Source: Acanthaster planci
Taxonomy: Eukaryota > Echinodermata > Asteroidea > Valvatida > Acanthasteridae
NCBI RefSeq assembly: GCF_001949145.1
Contig: NW_019091420.1
Span: 342,204 to 406,203, forward strand
DNA length: 64,000 nt
Direction of reading: 5' to 3'
The notes under the pieces are model-generated. The model was not told the origin of the DNA and made no database searches. It saw only the letters and a list, made by a program, of their open reading frames with translations. The position numbers and the translations under genes are program-made. Of the stretch, positions 51,851-63,900 are shown piece by piece (positions within the stretch are counted from its first letter, which is position 1; every line of letters starts with the position of its first letter).

Positions 51851-53084
51851 TTCTGAAAAAGAGAAAAATGTAACCCCACCCAGAAAAAATTACTCTCAAA
51901 CCATTTGCCATTTATTTGAGCTGTAATATTTTTTCATTGAAATTTTATGCACTGTCTGTGTCTTTATAATTGTTCATTCTTATGTAAAATTTGTACATTG
52001 TGTAAATAACTTATAACTGCGTACAACGTTGCGCGTTCTTGCAACGTTCATTGCAAGATATGGTCTTTTTTATATACAACTCGGTTGAAATAATCAAAAT
52101 ACTATTTCTACAAGTCGCACTAATACTAAATGTGTACCTATTTGTCTTTTTTATATCTTGCTTTGCCTATTATATAGCTGTGAAACTTTCGAAGGAAATG
52201 TTTATTGCATTGCGGAACGTGGAAGTGGATCTTTTGTCGCCTGCGACATCAAAATCATCAACGCATCCCTTCATTATCTGACTTCAATCTTAAGTCAAAT
52301 TCCATTCTATCCGTAGAGGCAATCGCAGCGTGTAAGCAGTACCCGTTATTTGTGTAAGTTTGTACCATTAATGAATGCGTGTTTGGGCACATGATTATAA
52401 ACCAATTCGCTGCCTGTGATATGTTTGATATGAATTTAAGCTCAAATATGATGTTACACCGTGTATTAAGTCCCAATTCGCATGGGGAGCATTGATATTT
52501 ATCATTGTCACGAGATTTTTAAAGCTATGCAAATATTACCAAACCATACTGTGAAATGTTCAGTGTAAGTTGCCGTGCGTGAGTTGTGCTAAAATGCCGT
52601 ATATATTGTACTGTGTGACCTCTACTGAAGAATATTATTAAAGTATACATACCAACAATATGCCTATACAAAAGGTTTATGCGTCAATGCTCAATTCTGC
52701 TTTGTACAATCTGTGATATCTTTGGCATTTTATTTGGAAATCTTAAACGTACTTTGCATCAAACAACAGGCCAACCCCAGTTTATGGTTAAACATACGGA
52801 GCCTTTATCATAGTCCTTCAGGCCCAAGCATTTGAGCATTCTTCACAATAATTACTATCACTTGGGCCTCAGCTTGTTAACGTTGAGTGTTGAAATTCTT
52901 CAGAATCCTCATTGTTTGGATGGACTCTTTTCCTCATGTTAAATTTGCCGTCCTCTTCAAAGTCACAGATACATTAGTTGGGAGACGTGCATGATATTTC
53001 TGTCTGCCCCTCGATCTCAGATAGAAAATGTGACGAGCATGCGGTGACCATGAGACGCCATACACGTACAATGTAGCAGGGGTG

Positions 53085-53318
53085 GGTCGAGGGTCGAGCC
53101 CCCCCCCCCCCCGCGCTCTGAGACCAAAAGAAGGGGGAGGGAAGACGGGAAAAAATAATTTTAAAAACTGAAGTACGTGCACCAATACCATTGTAAAAAA
53201 ATATGCCATGTATAATATTCCATCATCATTGTGCGTGTCCAAAAAATGAGATAATAAAAAATTCTCCAGCCTGAACCCCCCCCACGGGAAAAAGTCTGGA
53301 TCTGCCCTTGCATAGTTC
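53085..53318 (-). repeat. Repeat with poly-C/G blocks at both ends
   Basis: GGGTCGAGGGTCGAG plus a run of about 14 C begins it. A C run followed by CACGGGAAAAAGTCTGGATC and TGCCCTTG ends it. On the minus strand the latter reads AAGGGCAGATCCAGACTTTT then poly-G, an end type also seen near 63858-63900 and 21150. The interior is AT-rich and non-coding. Confidence 0.4.
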
Positions 53319-55659
53319 ACCGTATACCGAAATTCTGAACGCAAATTTCACAAGTCGGTTCCAAAGTTCCCGCTGAAGTGGTCTTCTCACGTTTCCAGCA
53401 GAGGGATTCAGGTGACGCCCCCCCCCCCCGCCTAGGGCCGCGACCTGCATTCCAGGCCTAACTTGCACACCGAGCTAGTAAACATGGGCCTGCATTTATA
53501 TTTATGGGGTCTTACAATGTAAGACTGAATTCTCCCCTCAAAATTGGGATACATTCTTACAATTCTCCAAGGTCTTTGAGACACGCACCGAAAGAAAGCT
53601 AATTCCATCGAGTTTTAATTACTGACCAGTTTGGAGGGATACCCAATAACCAGGAGAAAGATTTTCCTCCGAAATGGAGGATCTCGTTTAGGAAGGCCCG
53701 TGATCCCGAATGCAAGTCTTGACATAGGCCTAAGTGCCCATTGCAAATTGCGACCACTCAAACCACTCGAAAATAAAGCACCATTGTATTAGGGTCCAAC
53801 TTCATCTAAATTTCAAAGAAATAATAGGGCCCATGTCACATATTTTCGGAACAACAGCCAAAACCAACAGCAGCAACCCCGCAACACTGCGATGGTTGGT
53901 CTGCGCAGCGCCATCAACGCTCGACAGGTTTTGTCCAAAAACCCTAAAGTGCCTACCTGCCTAATATCAATTTGTACATAATTCGCAAGCTAACGTTGAG
54001 GCAAAAGTCTGCTCACCAAAGATATCCAACAAAAACAACAGATCCCATCTCGTTCTACAGATTTGTTTTAATGACATATGGTGGCTAACCTAGAAGAAGA
54101 GGAAATTGTTCACTCATTATGTGTTCGTGAAAGTGCTCGACTTCGACTTGGACTGGGATTAAGTTTACTTTTGCCTTATGTACGCACGTACCTAGTACAT
54201 GTACTGTACATGTACATGTACCTGCATTTCGTATCCAAAGGCGTGACAGGCGCGCGAGCTAGGATGTATTGTGAAAGTGAAATCCACCAAAAACAAGCTT
54301 CAGATCGGTGGCTTCAGAATTCGTCACTTGAAGATAACACTCACATTTCATCGAGAGGGTGAGATGAAATGCACGTCTGAATGTAAAGCAGGTAGGTCAA
54401 GCATGCAGAGTGCACAGTCTTGCGCTAGTCATGCTTCAACAAGTGTTGCGTGTATGACGTGGCGCGGCACACGTGATTCCCTGAACTGGGGATATCGAGA
54501 ACGAAAAAAAAATATTCAGAAACAAAACCAGGCCGATTTCACTCACTCTTCTGCCAGCAATATTCACCATGTTCATGTGGCAAAGACGACGTCTTCAGCC
54601 AGTGTGGAGGTCTCAAAGTGTAGCGAGCATTTTCCAACATTTTGCTGTAGACTACAGACAAGAAACGTGATTTCATTTCCGGTCAGATTGTTTGAAGTCT
54701 GAAACTAGACTGGCACAAGTCCAACAGTTTGAATATTGACTGAGCGTTACAGCATAGAGCAATATGCGTCTAGTTGAAGCCAGTAACGCTCTCAAGTCTC
54801 ATCACTGCCCATTGACTTCTTCACGTTCTTGTAATAAGGCTTTTGTGGTGGTGGAATTTCCATCGAACCAAACACAATGAGACTATCGTCCAATGAAAAA
54901 AGTTGACCCAGATTAGTTCCTCTGCGTCTATGATCCAAGACCACACATGTAGCCAAGAGTGGAATACCCCGCCACCCGGTACCCGCACGATCAACCCCAT
55001 AGCCAGGTGCAGATCAAAATGTCACACTCTTCTCAAGGGATTTTCACCTTCTACCCACGTAACCAGTCATTTTTTTAAGTGGCGGGGTATTCTGCAACTC
55101 CGGAAATAGTTATTTAAAAAGTGGAAGAGTTCTTTACGGGCAGCACTTCATGCCCCTGTGCACAAATAGTGTATATATGTGTGAAAAACTGAAAGAACGT
55201 GTTTGATAAGTTAATACTTTGGAAATTTCTCAGCTGAATTTCACTTTTTACAACATGTACTTTTTTGACGGTATAACCATTTTAAGGGAAAATTAGTGTA
55301 GCCCGTATATGAAACTCCCAACAAATGTAAATTTATATTAGGACTATGCTTTGACTGACAGACTTTTGGACGAGTTGATTTTAATTTTCACAGCACAAAT
55401 AAACTTTTCTTGAAAAGAAAATCATATTTTTCTTGGGAGGGGTGGTCTGCTTTCAGTTTGTAATGTCCAGGGGGATGTTTTGAGAAGTATTTGGACATGT
55501 AGTTTGTTGGAGGACTGTCGCTGGTCTAGAGATGTAAAAACAGTTCTACTACTATATTTGCATGAAAGCTTGAGGACATTCTGTCGCATCTTTCCTCTTA
55601 GAGTGCACAGATTCAAAATTCATCTGAGTTCATTTCGTGTATACATTCCATCTTTTTCA

Positions 55660-55660
55660 G
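55660..55660 (+). promoter_or_regulatory. Probable 3' splice site before the DUF229 coding exon
   Basis: TTCCATCTTTTTCAG|GATTG is a strong pyrimidine-rich acceptor 28 nt upstream of the ATG at 55689. This implies a spliced 5' UTR with at least one non-coding exon further upstream, which I could not locate. Confidence 0.5.
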
Positions 55661-55674
55661 GATTGCCTTTAAAT

Positions 55675-55707
55675 ATGAACATTACTAAATGGGCATCGCC
55701 AGAATGA
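55675..55707 (+). other. uORF of 10 codons overlapping the DUF229 start
   Basis: ATG at 55675 (A at -3) opens the frame MNITKWASPE and stops at TGA 55705-55707. It overlaps the first main-frame ATG (55689, T at -3) and ends in an ATGA overlap with the second in-frame ATG (55704, A at -3). If the mRNA starts at or before the 55660 acceptor, the uORF should affect which main start is used. Confidence 0.45.
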
Positions 55708-57599
55708 GTTGTCTCTGCTTGCGGCACCGTGTCAAAATTATCATCTTGGTGATTTCTGCCTGTGCTTTTGTCACTGTGGTGTTCCTGTACAAATCTGAGG
55801 AGTCGCATGCCAGACGGAGACTGGGGCCTCAACCATTGACAGAGTACCACAACCCTCTGGCCAGTACACTATTGCGGGAACGGTTTGTGGTGGGGCGAAA
55901 CGGCACAAAAATCTGGCCCGCCGATCTCACAGAGGAAAAATTGTACGGAAAAGAAGGACAGGAGCTACTCAAGGAACGGGAGAGGTTGACCATCCTCGAA
56001 CACGCTAATGTGTCTATGCACAATGACCGTATCAAGGGGAGGGATTCGGTCGTCGGCATTGGCAGCCACAAGAAGTACGAGATGAGGGCGGAGGTCCGAA
56101 AAGTGCTGGAGCAGAGAACGGTGAACGGAACCAGACGGGACAGGACAAAGCAGACGTGTCTGGTTCCCGAACTCAATCCCTTTGACGGGTCCATTCAGGC
56201 GCACATCAAAGAGCCAAAACCACTCAACTGCGAAGGGATCAGGCTCACTGAGGTCAAAAACAGGAGGCTGGTGCTGCGGAAATCTGTAACTCGAAAGATC
56301 AAGTACAGGACCTGCTACGTGTCGGCCATCAACAGAGTGAACGACTTTTTAAGTCTTGTTTCCTCACCGAGCAAGGTGAATGTTGATTATAATCCTCGCC
56401 CTGACAACAAGGACATTCCACTTCAGTATAACTTGTCCTCGGATTTTACAGTGGTGGTTTGCCTGGATGAGAAAGGCAACTTGACCGAGCACGACTTTGA
56501 CGGTGCCTTTACTGATCTAAGGGATAACGAGGAATTTGATACCTTCTACAAGGCTAGTCCAGCTCTTTTCGATGTGCATGCCAGCGTGGTGCCCAAACCC
56601 AAAGTACTACAGCGGCTGCGTGACACCAAACCGCCCAGGGATGGTCTTGGAGTGAATGTAGTCATGCTGGCTCTAGAAGCAACCTCAAGGATGAATTTTT
56701 TGAGGCAGCTGCCTCTGACGACAGACCTTCTAGCCGAACTGGGGAGTGTCTTCCTTGAAGGATATAACATTGTCGCCGATGCCACCGCTGGAGCGCTGAT
56801 CCCTATGCTGACCGGTAAGACCGAGCTGGAGTTGCCTGAGATCAGGAAGGGGGAGCCAGGGTCATCGTCGGTAGACGCGTACCCGCTCATCTGGAAGGAA
56901 TTTGCCAAGAGCGGATATGCCACAATGTTTGCTGAGGACAGCCCAAGAATTGCCACCTTCAATTTACGCTTCAACGGCTTCGATGAACAGCCTACCGATC
57001 ATTACATGCGGACGTTCTGGAATGCTGCCCAGGTCAGGAACAGCTGCCTTGGGCCACGGCCTGTCCATAGCGTGATGCTGGACCACCTGTTTGATTACAT
57101 GGTGGCATACAAGGATAAGCCCCACTTTGCCTTCACATTTCTTGTCGGGCTGACTCACGCCAATATCAATCCGCTCAGGTTAATGGATGAAGACCTGCAC
57201 GGATTTCTCGTCAGCGCTTACAGCCGGCGTCTCCTGAACAACACGGTTCTGTTCATGTTTGGCGATCACGGTTCACGGTACTCGGCGATCCGCAAGACGC
57301 TTCAGGGGAAGCTGGAAGAGCGGTTACCGTTCATGTCGGTCACTCTGCCCGACTGGATGCCCAAGCGATACCCGGACATAGCCAAGAACCTCCGGGCGAA
57401 CACCAAGAGACTTGCCACACCATTCGACGTCCACCAGACCCTGCGTTCAGTGCTGCACTACAGCACGAAGCCTGTCAGCGTCAGGCAGCGTGCAATCAGC
57501 CTCTTCAGCGAGATCCCGCGTGAGAGGACGTGTGACCATGCCCACGTTGCCGCCCACTGGTGTTCCTGCTTGACCTGGGAGCCAGCTGGTGCTGAGTGG
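55689..57599 (+). CDS. DUF229 gene coding exon 1 (residues 1-637)
   Basis: One long exon carries the membrane anchor and the whole alkaline phosphatase-like core. It ends at GAGTGG|GTAAGG in phase 0, just after WCSCLTWEPAG. If the intron were retained, the frame would run on for 31 residues to a stop at 57690-57692, replacing the cysteine-rich C-terminus. Met6 (55704) is an alternative start in better context. Confidence 0.93.
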
Positions 57600-59943
57600 G
57601 TAAGGAAAAAAAAAATGGTCTTTTTACCAGAGCAAACAGAGCTAGCATGCCCCTTGACTGCTTGGAGTAATACGTGTACGTTCCGTGCATAAACACAGAG
57701 GACAATTTGTTGTCCTTGAATGATGATGACGAAACCCCACTTGCATACATGTAACATGTATACACAAATTGTGTAATGTTTACATTTCTGTTTATGGTGA
57801 GGTTTACAGCTCCCTTTTACTGCACGTATTCAAGCAAAAGCGCATTCTTGACCTTTGACCTTTCATGTTGTGAGGTTACATTCTGTGCACATGGCCTCCA
57901 TTTTGCCCCATCTTTCGCTCTCAGTTCCTTGAAGGAGCAAGGCACACCCTTCGTCTCTTTCCAAATAGGCTTAGCCAGTAATAATCCATTGACCAGAGTA
58001 AGAAATATTACTGCTTTGAAATTAAATTCCCTCGCTGAAGTTGTTGTGACTTCAAATGGGCTCGTTGAGTTTCAGAACACTTGCCGTCACAGTCATGGTT
58101 TCTCCTGAGATTTCTCTACACAGGCACAATGTAACAAAACAGTTATCATCTGGAGTGATGTAAGACATGGGTTTTTTACAACCTGGGCAATGCATAGTAC
58201 CCTCAGCTTCCTCACATGAGCAAAATGCCGTGTTCAATAGTGAAGCAGTCAGTGATGGAAACATTCGCATTGAATCTGCCCAATAAAGCATGTTCAGCAG
58301 TCCCCAATCCACCTTGAGTAGAAGCACCCCTTCACTGGTTGAAAAAAGCCATGTTGGTGAGAAGCGTCCATTTTGCTTGGTAGCCATGCTACCATATTCC
58401 TCATATTCATTTGTGAACTACATGCAGTGAAGTGCAGTACCTACCAAAGGTGTCTCCATTGCTAGGAAACTTGCGCCATCTTTTGGCCCAGCTCGGGGCT
58501 CATAGCAAGTTCCGCCAAAGTATGTGATCAAGTTAAGTTGTCGCGTGTTACAATGAGACCACATACGATACACTCTTGTTTTCTTTGCTGCATGCCTCTA
58601 ATTGCCTCAAATGAGTTTGAAACAGTTGAACATTTCTCAAACACCAAACTGGAATCAACTATAACTTTTTGTTTTCCCATTTTGTCATTTGTTTCACATG
58701 TCATTCACAGGCGGGGCATCTTGCCTCTGCTCTCGTGGAGGGTGTCAACGCAAAGACGGAGCCCGTCCGACACAAGTGTGCCAAACTCCGCCTCAATGTG
58801 GCTCTGAATGCCGAGAGGATGGTCCCAAATGAACAGGTGTGGAACACTTGAAGCTATTTTTTCCGAATAATGTAATTTTCTGTTCTTCTCTTCTCTCCCC
58901 CTTTATCTTCTTTTGCCCCACCCACTCTCCACTATTGTTCTGTCACCTATAATCTTGGGCGAAATTCATGCTTGATAAGAAAGGTGAATACAAGGCATAA
59001 TGATTTAAGGAAATCATTTGCTGCTACAGTACATGTAAATGCCGTTGGGTTGATGTGTGCTCAGCTTCTGTCAATGTTTACAGTGAATATTTGGTTAGAG
59101 CAAATACATACTTTGTGTGTTCTGTGCCCTCTACATTGCATATTCTGTAAATTACATTCATGCACGCACATGCATTTTAGCTGGGATGTTTCTGTGACCA
59201 TAGTTCACTCTTTCACTCCAGTGCAGTTGTACACCAGTCGGTTCTGTGCACATTCCACCGAAATTGGGGGTACTTTGCACTTTGTTTTGCTTGGGGAGCT
59301 GAACAGTACCGTACTTGTAGACACGTCTTCCCTCGACCGTCATCAGTAAAGTCACAGCACCCTCTTTGTGTCTGCCCCAATAAATTTCTATCAACTCTGA
59401 ACTCGGCTTCTGTTTTTTTACTCCAATCTCAGAATCTGAGACAACATCCAATTTACATGTATTTACATTCATTGCAGTCAGATTTTGCATCCAAATGATA
59501 TGCTCAAGTACATGTACATGTGTTATCTTGAAAGGAACATATACATTTTATGCTAGGATTCACCCCATACTGAGCTTGTGAAAACGCAAAGATTGTAGCA
59601 TCTCAAAAACTACCTTTCACATTGTGCGCAGGTCTTGCGTTTTGTGGACACATCCGATAACCATCGAGAAGCAAACTTCCATGACAACGCCACTGTGCGT
59701 GTCTCGGAGCTGCCCGTCCTCTACCAAGTCACCGTGGAAACCATGCCCGGCAACGGCCTCTTCGAGGGCACGGTCCGAGTGCTGCCGCAGAGCAAGGCCG
59801 ACTTCATCGTCTATGAGCCGACAGGGGACATCAGTCGCATCAACAGGTATGGGACGCAGGCTGATTGCCTCCGACACTCACGACCAAACATGATGCCATT
59901 TTGCTACTGCAAAGACAATCAATCTCCAAAGCGGAAAATGTGA
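55689..59943 (+). CDS. DUF229 family membrane protein (alkaline phosphatase/sulfatase fold), complete, 3 coding exons
   Basis: Exons 55689-57599, 58711-58836 and 59632-59943 join in phase 0 at both introns to give 782 aa. It is a type II membrane protein: basic N-terminus, span at about 15-34 (VKIIILVISACAFVTVVFLY), then a lumenal or extracellular region. The catalytic-fold half covers about 320-620, with E330-A-T-S-R-M-N-F, GDHGSRYSAIRKT (525-537) and LEERLPF. The cysteine-rich end has WCSCL, KCAKLRL and FCYCK, with DISRIN between, all family signatures. DUF229 proteins lie in the alkaline phosphatase-like superfamily, and substrates are mostly unknown. Typical members have Asp-Ser where this one has Glu-Ala, and THANIN and ATAGAL replace what I recall as THD- and NTFPN-like strips, so activity is doubtful. 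It lies 6.9 kb after neuroligin on the same strand, with no functional link evident. Confidence 0.9.
57600..58710 (+). other. DUF229 gene intron 1 (1111 bp)
   Basis: Donor GTAAGG and acceptor ending CATTCACAG, phase 0. It contains repeat family A copy 4 (58315-58505). Other open frames within it have no family resemblance. Confidence 0.85.
58315..58505 (+). repeat. Dispersed repeat family A, copy 4 (inside DUF229 intron 1)
   Basis: It begins GTAGAAGCACCCCTTCACTGG, then TTTTGCTTGGTAGCC, TACCAAAGGTGTCTCCATTG and CTAGGAAAC, and ends TGCGCCATCTTTTGG. It is the longest copy and keeps all four landmark blocks. Confidence 0.75.
58711..58836 (+). CDS. DUF229 gene coding exon 2 (residues 638-679)
   Basis: A 126-nt, phase 0-0 exon encoding AGHLASALVEGVNAKTEPVR and then HKCAKLRLNVALNAERMVPN. 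It matches the family segment in which an Asn-containing helix precedes a single conserved Cys-x-x-Leu-x-Leu. Acceptor CACAG|GC, donor CAG|GTGTGG. Confidence 0.88.
58837..59631 (+). other. DUF229 gene intron 2 (795 bp)
   Basis: Donor GTGTGG (weak) and acceptor ending ATTGTGCGCAG, phase 0. Nothing recognised inside except TACATGTA motifs. Confidence 0.8.
59632..59943 (+). CDS. DUF229 gene coding exon 3 (residues 680-782)
   Basis: It encodes a beta-rich end with VSELPVLYQVTVETMPGNGL, GLFEGTVRV, GDISRINRYGTQADCLR and MMPFCYCKDNQ, all recognisable as the C-terminal part of DUF229 proteins. The stop is TGA. Confidence 0.9.
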   Translation, partial: VLRFVDTSDNHREANFHDNATVRVSELPVLYQVTVETMPGNGLFEGTVRVLPQSKADFIVYEPTGDISRINRYGTQADCLRHSRPNMMPFCYCKDNQSPKRKM

Positions 59944-60533
59944 TTCATGCCTAATAAGTCATATTTTTGCATCTCATCTAGAAGTCTAGGCTCAAGAACT
60001 TCATACTTTTCCCCCGTTCCCGTATTTCCCTCTTGGATAAAAATATTATTTTGACCTTACAAGTCTCTGCAAATGTTAATTCTACAATGCTTTCATTCCG
60101 TAATGTATTGTGTTTTGTAGCCAAGTTGCGATTCCTTTTGATTTGTTGAATTTCACATTGGAGATGCAGGATCATCATGATGCAAATTGCGCCCTCTGTT
60201 GACCAGTGCTATTCAGTGCACGTATAATTATGCATGATGAACACAATCTAAGTCATAACATCTTGGCAGTGTCGTATCTAGGCCTCGGGTCTGGTCAGGT
60301 CAAATGACCGTCCAAGGTTTCTCAACCCTCAGGCTCCTCATTAACCCCCCCCCCAAAAAAAGGGTGTAAGTTACGTCTCTAAAATGCTGGCACTTTCAAT
60401 TTTTTTGAAAATAATCAAAAATGTAACTTGTCTTCAAGGAAGGGATAGCACTGCCCCACACGCACCCCGGATATGCTTCTGCATCTTGGCCAAGACTGCT
60501 CATCTAGAAGCACACCGATCCACTTTTTCACAA

Positions 60534-60539
60534 AATAAA
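60534..60539 (+). promoter_or_regulatory. Candidate polyadenylation signal AATAAA for the DUF229 gene
   Basis: AATAAA lies 591 nt after the DUF229 stop codon, a normal distance for a 3' UTR of this size. No cleavage site is evident. Confidence 0.35.
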
Positions 60540-63500
60540 TTGCACCTTACCAATCTGAACAGGAAAAAACTTGTCAAATATTAGGTGAGATTTGACATCA
60601 TTTGCTGATGAGAGACAGAGAGAGCATACTGTCCAAAACATGGAGTCCACCCGTTTCTTTTTAGAGATTACTCACAAAAGAGGAACATGTATATTCCAGG
60701 TGGTGTTACCGCAAGCAATCGCATGCATCATGATTATGAATCATCAAAGTCATAAAGTTATGACGTTTGTTTCAGTTTGCTGTATTTGTTGTTTTTGTTT
60801 TGTTTTTTACTGCAAGCATTTACTGCAGTCACGATGTCAGGGGTGAGATTATCAGAATCTCTCCCGATTTCAGGAATTTTCTTCAGGAATTTCATGATTT
60901 CCGGATTTTGAAACAGTCTCCTTTAAAATATGGAAAATCTTAAATTTACCATTCCAGGTATATTATCATGTGAAAGTTAATGTAGAACACAAGAAAGAAG
61001 GTATTTTATTGAGTGCTTTCCGGCAAACACAAATGTTTACCAGAGGCCCTCTACTGCTGTTGCGTCTTCAAAACCTCTGGTAGTTGTTTCATGGTTACTT
61101 AATTTTCCTCCAATTTCACCTCGGGTAATGCATTTGCATGTGGCCTCAATATTTGCGACACTTTGCAAAGTATCTGTGAAACATGTGCCACTCTGCTCGA
61201 TTGCAATTTCAATGCCCAAAATAATTGGCCGTTTGACCATTGTTTTGTTTCCGAACTAGTCAGCTCCTTACAATGGGAATTCCTTGAGCATATCAACCAC
61301 TCTCATGCTGCAAGTGTTGATGAGTTCTTCCACCCCCAAGAAACTAAGAATCCATCCGAAATTGGTTTGGGTCAACTCACACAATGCCCTCAGGTTTCCT
61401 CCATTTCCTGCTGTGAATTTCACTGTCACAGCAAAACAAAACTCATCGAAGGATATTTTATCCAGAGCATTTTATCCAGAGCTGGAATCGGTCAAATATG
61501 GCGCTGACGGCCTTAACAGCAAATCCTTGTTCAAGAGAGGCACTGAGACTTCATGAGCATAGATAGACATTGTCATGTCCATGTATTTTTTGTCTGTCAT
61601 ATTTTATTTAAATTGTTTTGATTTGCGTGTACTTATGAAATCAGGGCCGTTATCCAGACAATATTGACAGTGACTTATAAAAATCAGTACTTAAGTTAAA
61701 CAGTTGATAGCAATGCCTCCAGGTTCAGAAAAACTAGGGACCGGTTGCACTGGAATGGGTTATTTTGCTGTCAAAAATTGGCAAAATGTTGTTCCATTTA
61801 TAAATACACAACTCTTAAGGGAAAGTGAGGTTTCTTCTGAAATGAAAGTTTTCTACTGATTGATTGCAGCTGAATGTTTTTGCCAAGTAGGTTCCCTTTT
61901 GTATTCAGTATTGGCCATATTTGTTTAGATTTTTGAGAAGCGTTTTTCGGTTTTGTGACAAATTTAGCTTTTGGGGGGGGGTTGTATGACACATTGTTAC
62001 TCATGACTTTGCCAAGCTTGTGAAAGGGTTGAATGCAATGCATCGAACGTTTTAATGAAATTTTAAATTCATCTCATTTTAGCAATTCATTTATTATAAA
62101 TTCAGACACCACTGTGTCGTCTTATTTAAAGGATATTTTGACACTTCTCTTGCACCATTTTAAGGGCGTTTTAGGCACAATTTGTTTTGTTTTTGTTGTG
62201 ATTTTTATTAGTATTGACTTAGTATATACACTGGAAAGCGAAAGAAACTTGCCACTTCTGTCGAAGGCCACACATAAAAATTCACTCCATAGAAATAAAA
62301 CAATTTTTGAACACAGGTATGCTGCAATACCCCTTACTAATCACATGCCCAAAAGTAAGTGATTATCTTTATAACAAAGAAGAAATTGACATGCACAGCA
62401 ACTCGGTTACTGAATCAAAAGTCACTGAATGCAACAAAATGAGTCTTTAAGTTTTACGCAGAAATCAATGTCACAGGACGAAATAAAGCAGTCACAATCA
62501 TTACTTTTCAATAATGTGTAAGCATAGTCAGTAAGGATGGCATCCCTATACAGAAACCACTCATGCACCTCATTTTGACAAAACAGGTGTTCACTTTGTC
62601 ATTGGTTGTTTAAAATCGTCCATTCATGGGTCATTTTTGCTTGGTGGAGAGTGCTTTTGATTCAGTGACTAAGTTACTTTGCAATGGAGGCGAACTGTGA
62701 TATAGTATGGCCAGGATCCAACTTCAGCCGAACTCTAAAATTACTGCTTGTGCTTCAAACGAACGACCCAGCTTCATAATAAGGTTGTATTTACCTTATC
62801 CAAGCTTGTTTGTAATCCAGTAGGCTACGGGCGACAGCAGCTTTTAAATTAATTTGGATGCATGCCCTTGAACACGAATGTGGTGGTTTTGGGTAACAAT
62901 GGAAAAATTATATTGCTTGGCTGCAACGCGGCGGTATATGCTGGATTTAATGTGTCTTTTGTGGAGACTTCCAAGTTTTGTGTTCCATTTCATTAGCGAG
63001 GAAGGGAAAATCGAGGTTGTTCGTGGCCACACAATCCCCCTTCGCTTTCGTCTGTCGATTTGGAAATTAATATTAACAATGCCATCGTAGTGTGTTGTGT
63101 AATTGGTGCGGCGATTTCTCGATCTTGAAGGGGCTTGTAATTATTGGCAAATGACGCGCATCACGCGACCGACTCAGCAGCGTCAACTTCATGCCGAGTA
63201 GTTGGGGGTCGATTGGGGGATGATGAAATCCTAAAATTGCCCAACAGATGTGGAAATGTAAAACAAAACGGTACCGGTATAAGGCAAACGAGGTACTTTT
63301 TTAAGAATTGTATCGTTGGTTTTTCCTTTTTTATTGGGCCTTGGTGTTTTGCTGTTGCAAACTGACGTGAAATATGCAATAGTAGTTTTTTCCACCTTGC
63401 CGACCAAAGCATGTGTGGGCCTGTGGGGGGGGTGGCTGAGGTCAAAGAGCGCCCTCCTTGCCCGCCAAAAAATGCGGGAGTGTATACCCTGACAACCCCC

Positions 63501-63622
63501 ATTTATTTTTGCCTGCACTGGCTCTGCTGTTTGCATGGAACATTTAACGTTGGCAACCAACGGCTGTTTGCTGTGTCTTATTCTGCGCACAACTGAGTGC
63601 ATGTGTCAATAACTTTGCTGGG

Positions 63623-63665
63623 TTGGCTTGGCTTGCATTGGCTTGCATTGGCTTGCCTTGGCTTA
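63623..63665 (+). repeat. Short tandem repeat, unit TGGCTTGCAT
   Basis: About four 10-bp units, GGCTTGGCTTGCATTGGCTT and continuing, with the last units drifting to GGCTTGCCTTGGCTTAGG. Confidence 0.85.
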
Positions 63666-63857
63666 GGACGGATTTGGACGGCTAACGAGGTTATGCCCTC
63701 CCCCACTTCGGAAAAAATGAGAGAAATCCGTTTTGGGGCCATGTATTTTGTTCCCTCCCTTCCGAAAGCGTGTAAAATGCCCAAAAATGCACGGTCTCCC
63801 CTCAGAAAGGCCATACAAAAATACATGAAAAATTCCCCATCCCAAAAAAAAGCAAAT

Positions 63858-63900
63858 TAACCCCCCCCCCCAGAATTTGGTTTTGCATCCGCCCTTGGAA
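63858..63900 (-). repeat. Repeat end: GGGCGGATG block joined to poly-G
   Basis: On the minus strand, CCAAGGGCGGATGCAAAACC and AAATTCTG lead into a run of about 11 G. It resembles the end at 53272-53318 and is probably a terminus of a dispersed element extending toward lower coordinates. Confidence 0.4.

Larger units (their letters stand above)
48824..55660. other. Region between the neuroligin stop and the DUF229 gene
   Basis: The start must be neuroligin 3' UTR, but its end is not clear. AATAAA first appears at 50565, and AT-rich, UTR-like sequence with TGTAAATA runs through about 51900-52650. The region contains repeat D copy 3, a tRNA-like retrocopy, a Penelope/hammerhead-like scrap and C-runs near 53100-53430. 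No coding exon could be supported. The 5' non-coding exon(s) of the next gene should lie here. Confidence 0.6.

Noticed and set aside
54078-54702. Two overlapping frames of 94 and 143 codons upstream of the DUF229 gene
   Set aside because: No recognisable domain; the first runs through a TACATGTA cluster. Could overlap a non-coding 5' exon, but this cannot be shown.
61037-61510. Protein-like frames on both strands downstream of the DUF229 gene
   Set aside because: The minus-strand frame reads plausibly but matches no family I know and lacks splice or start support.
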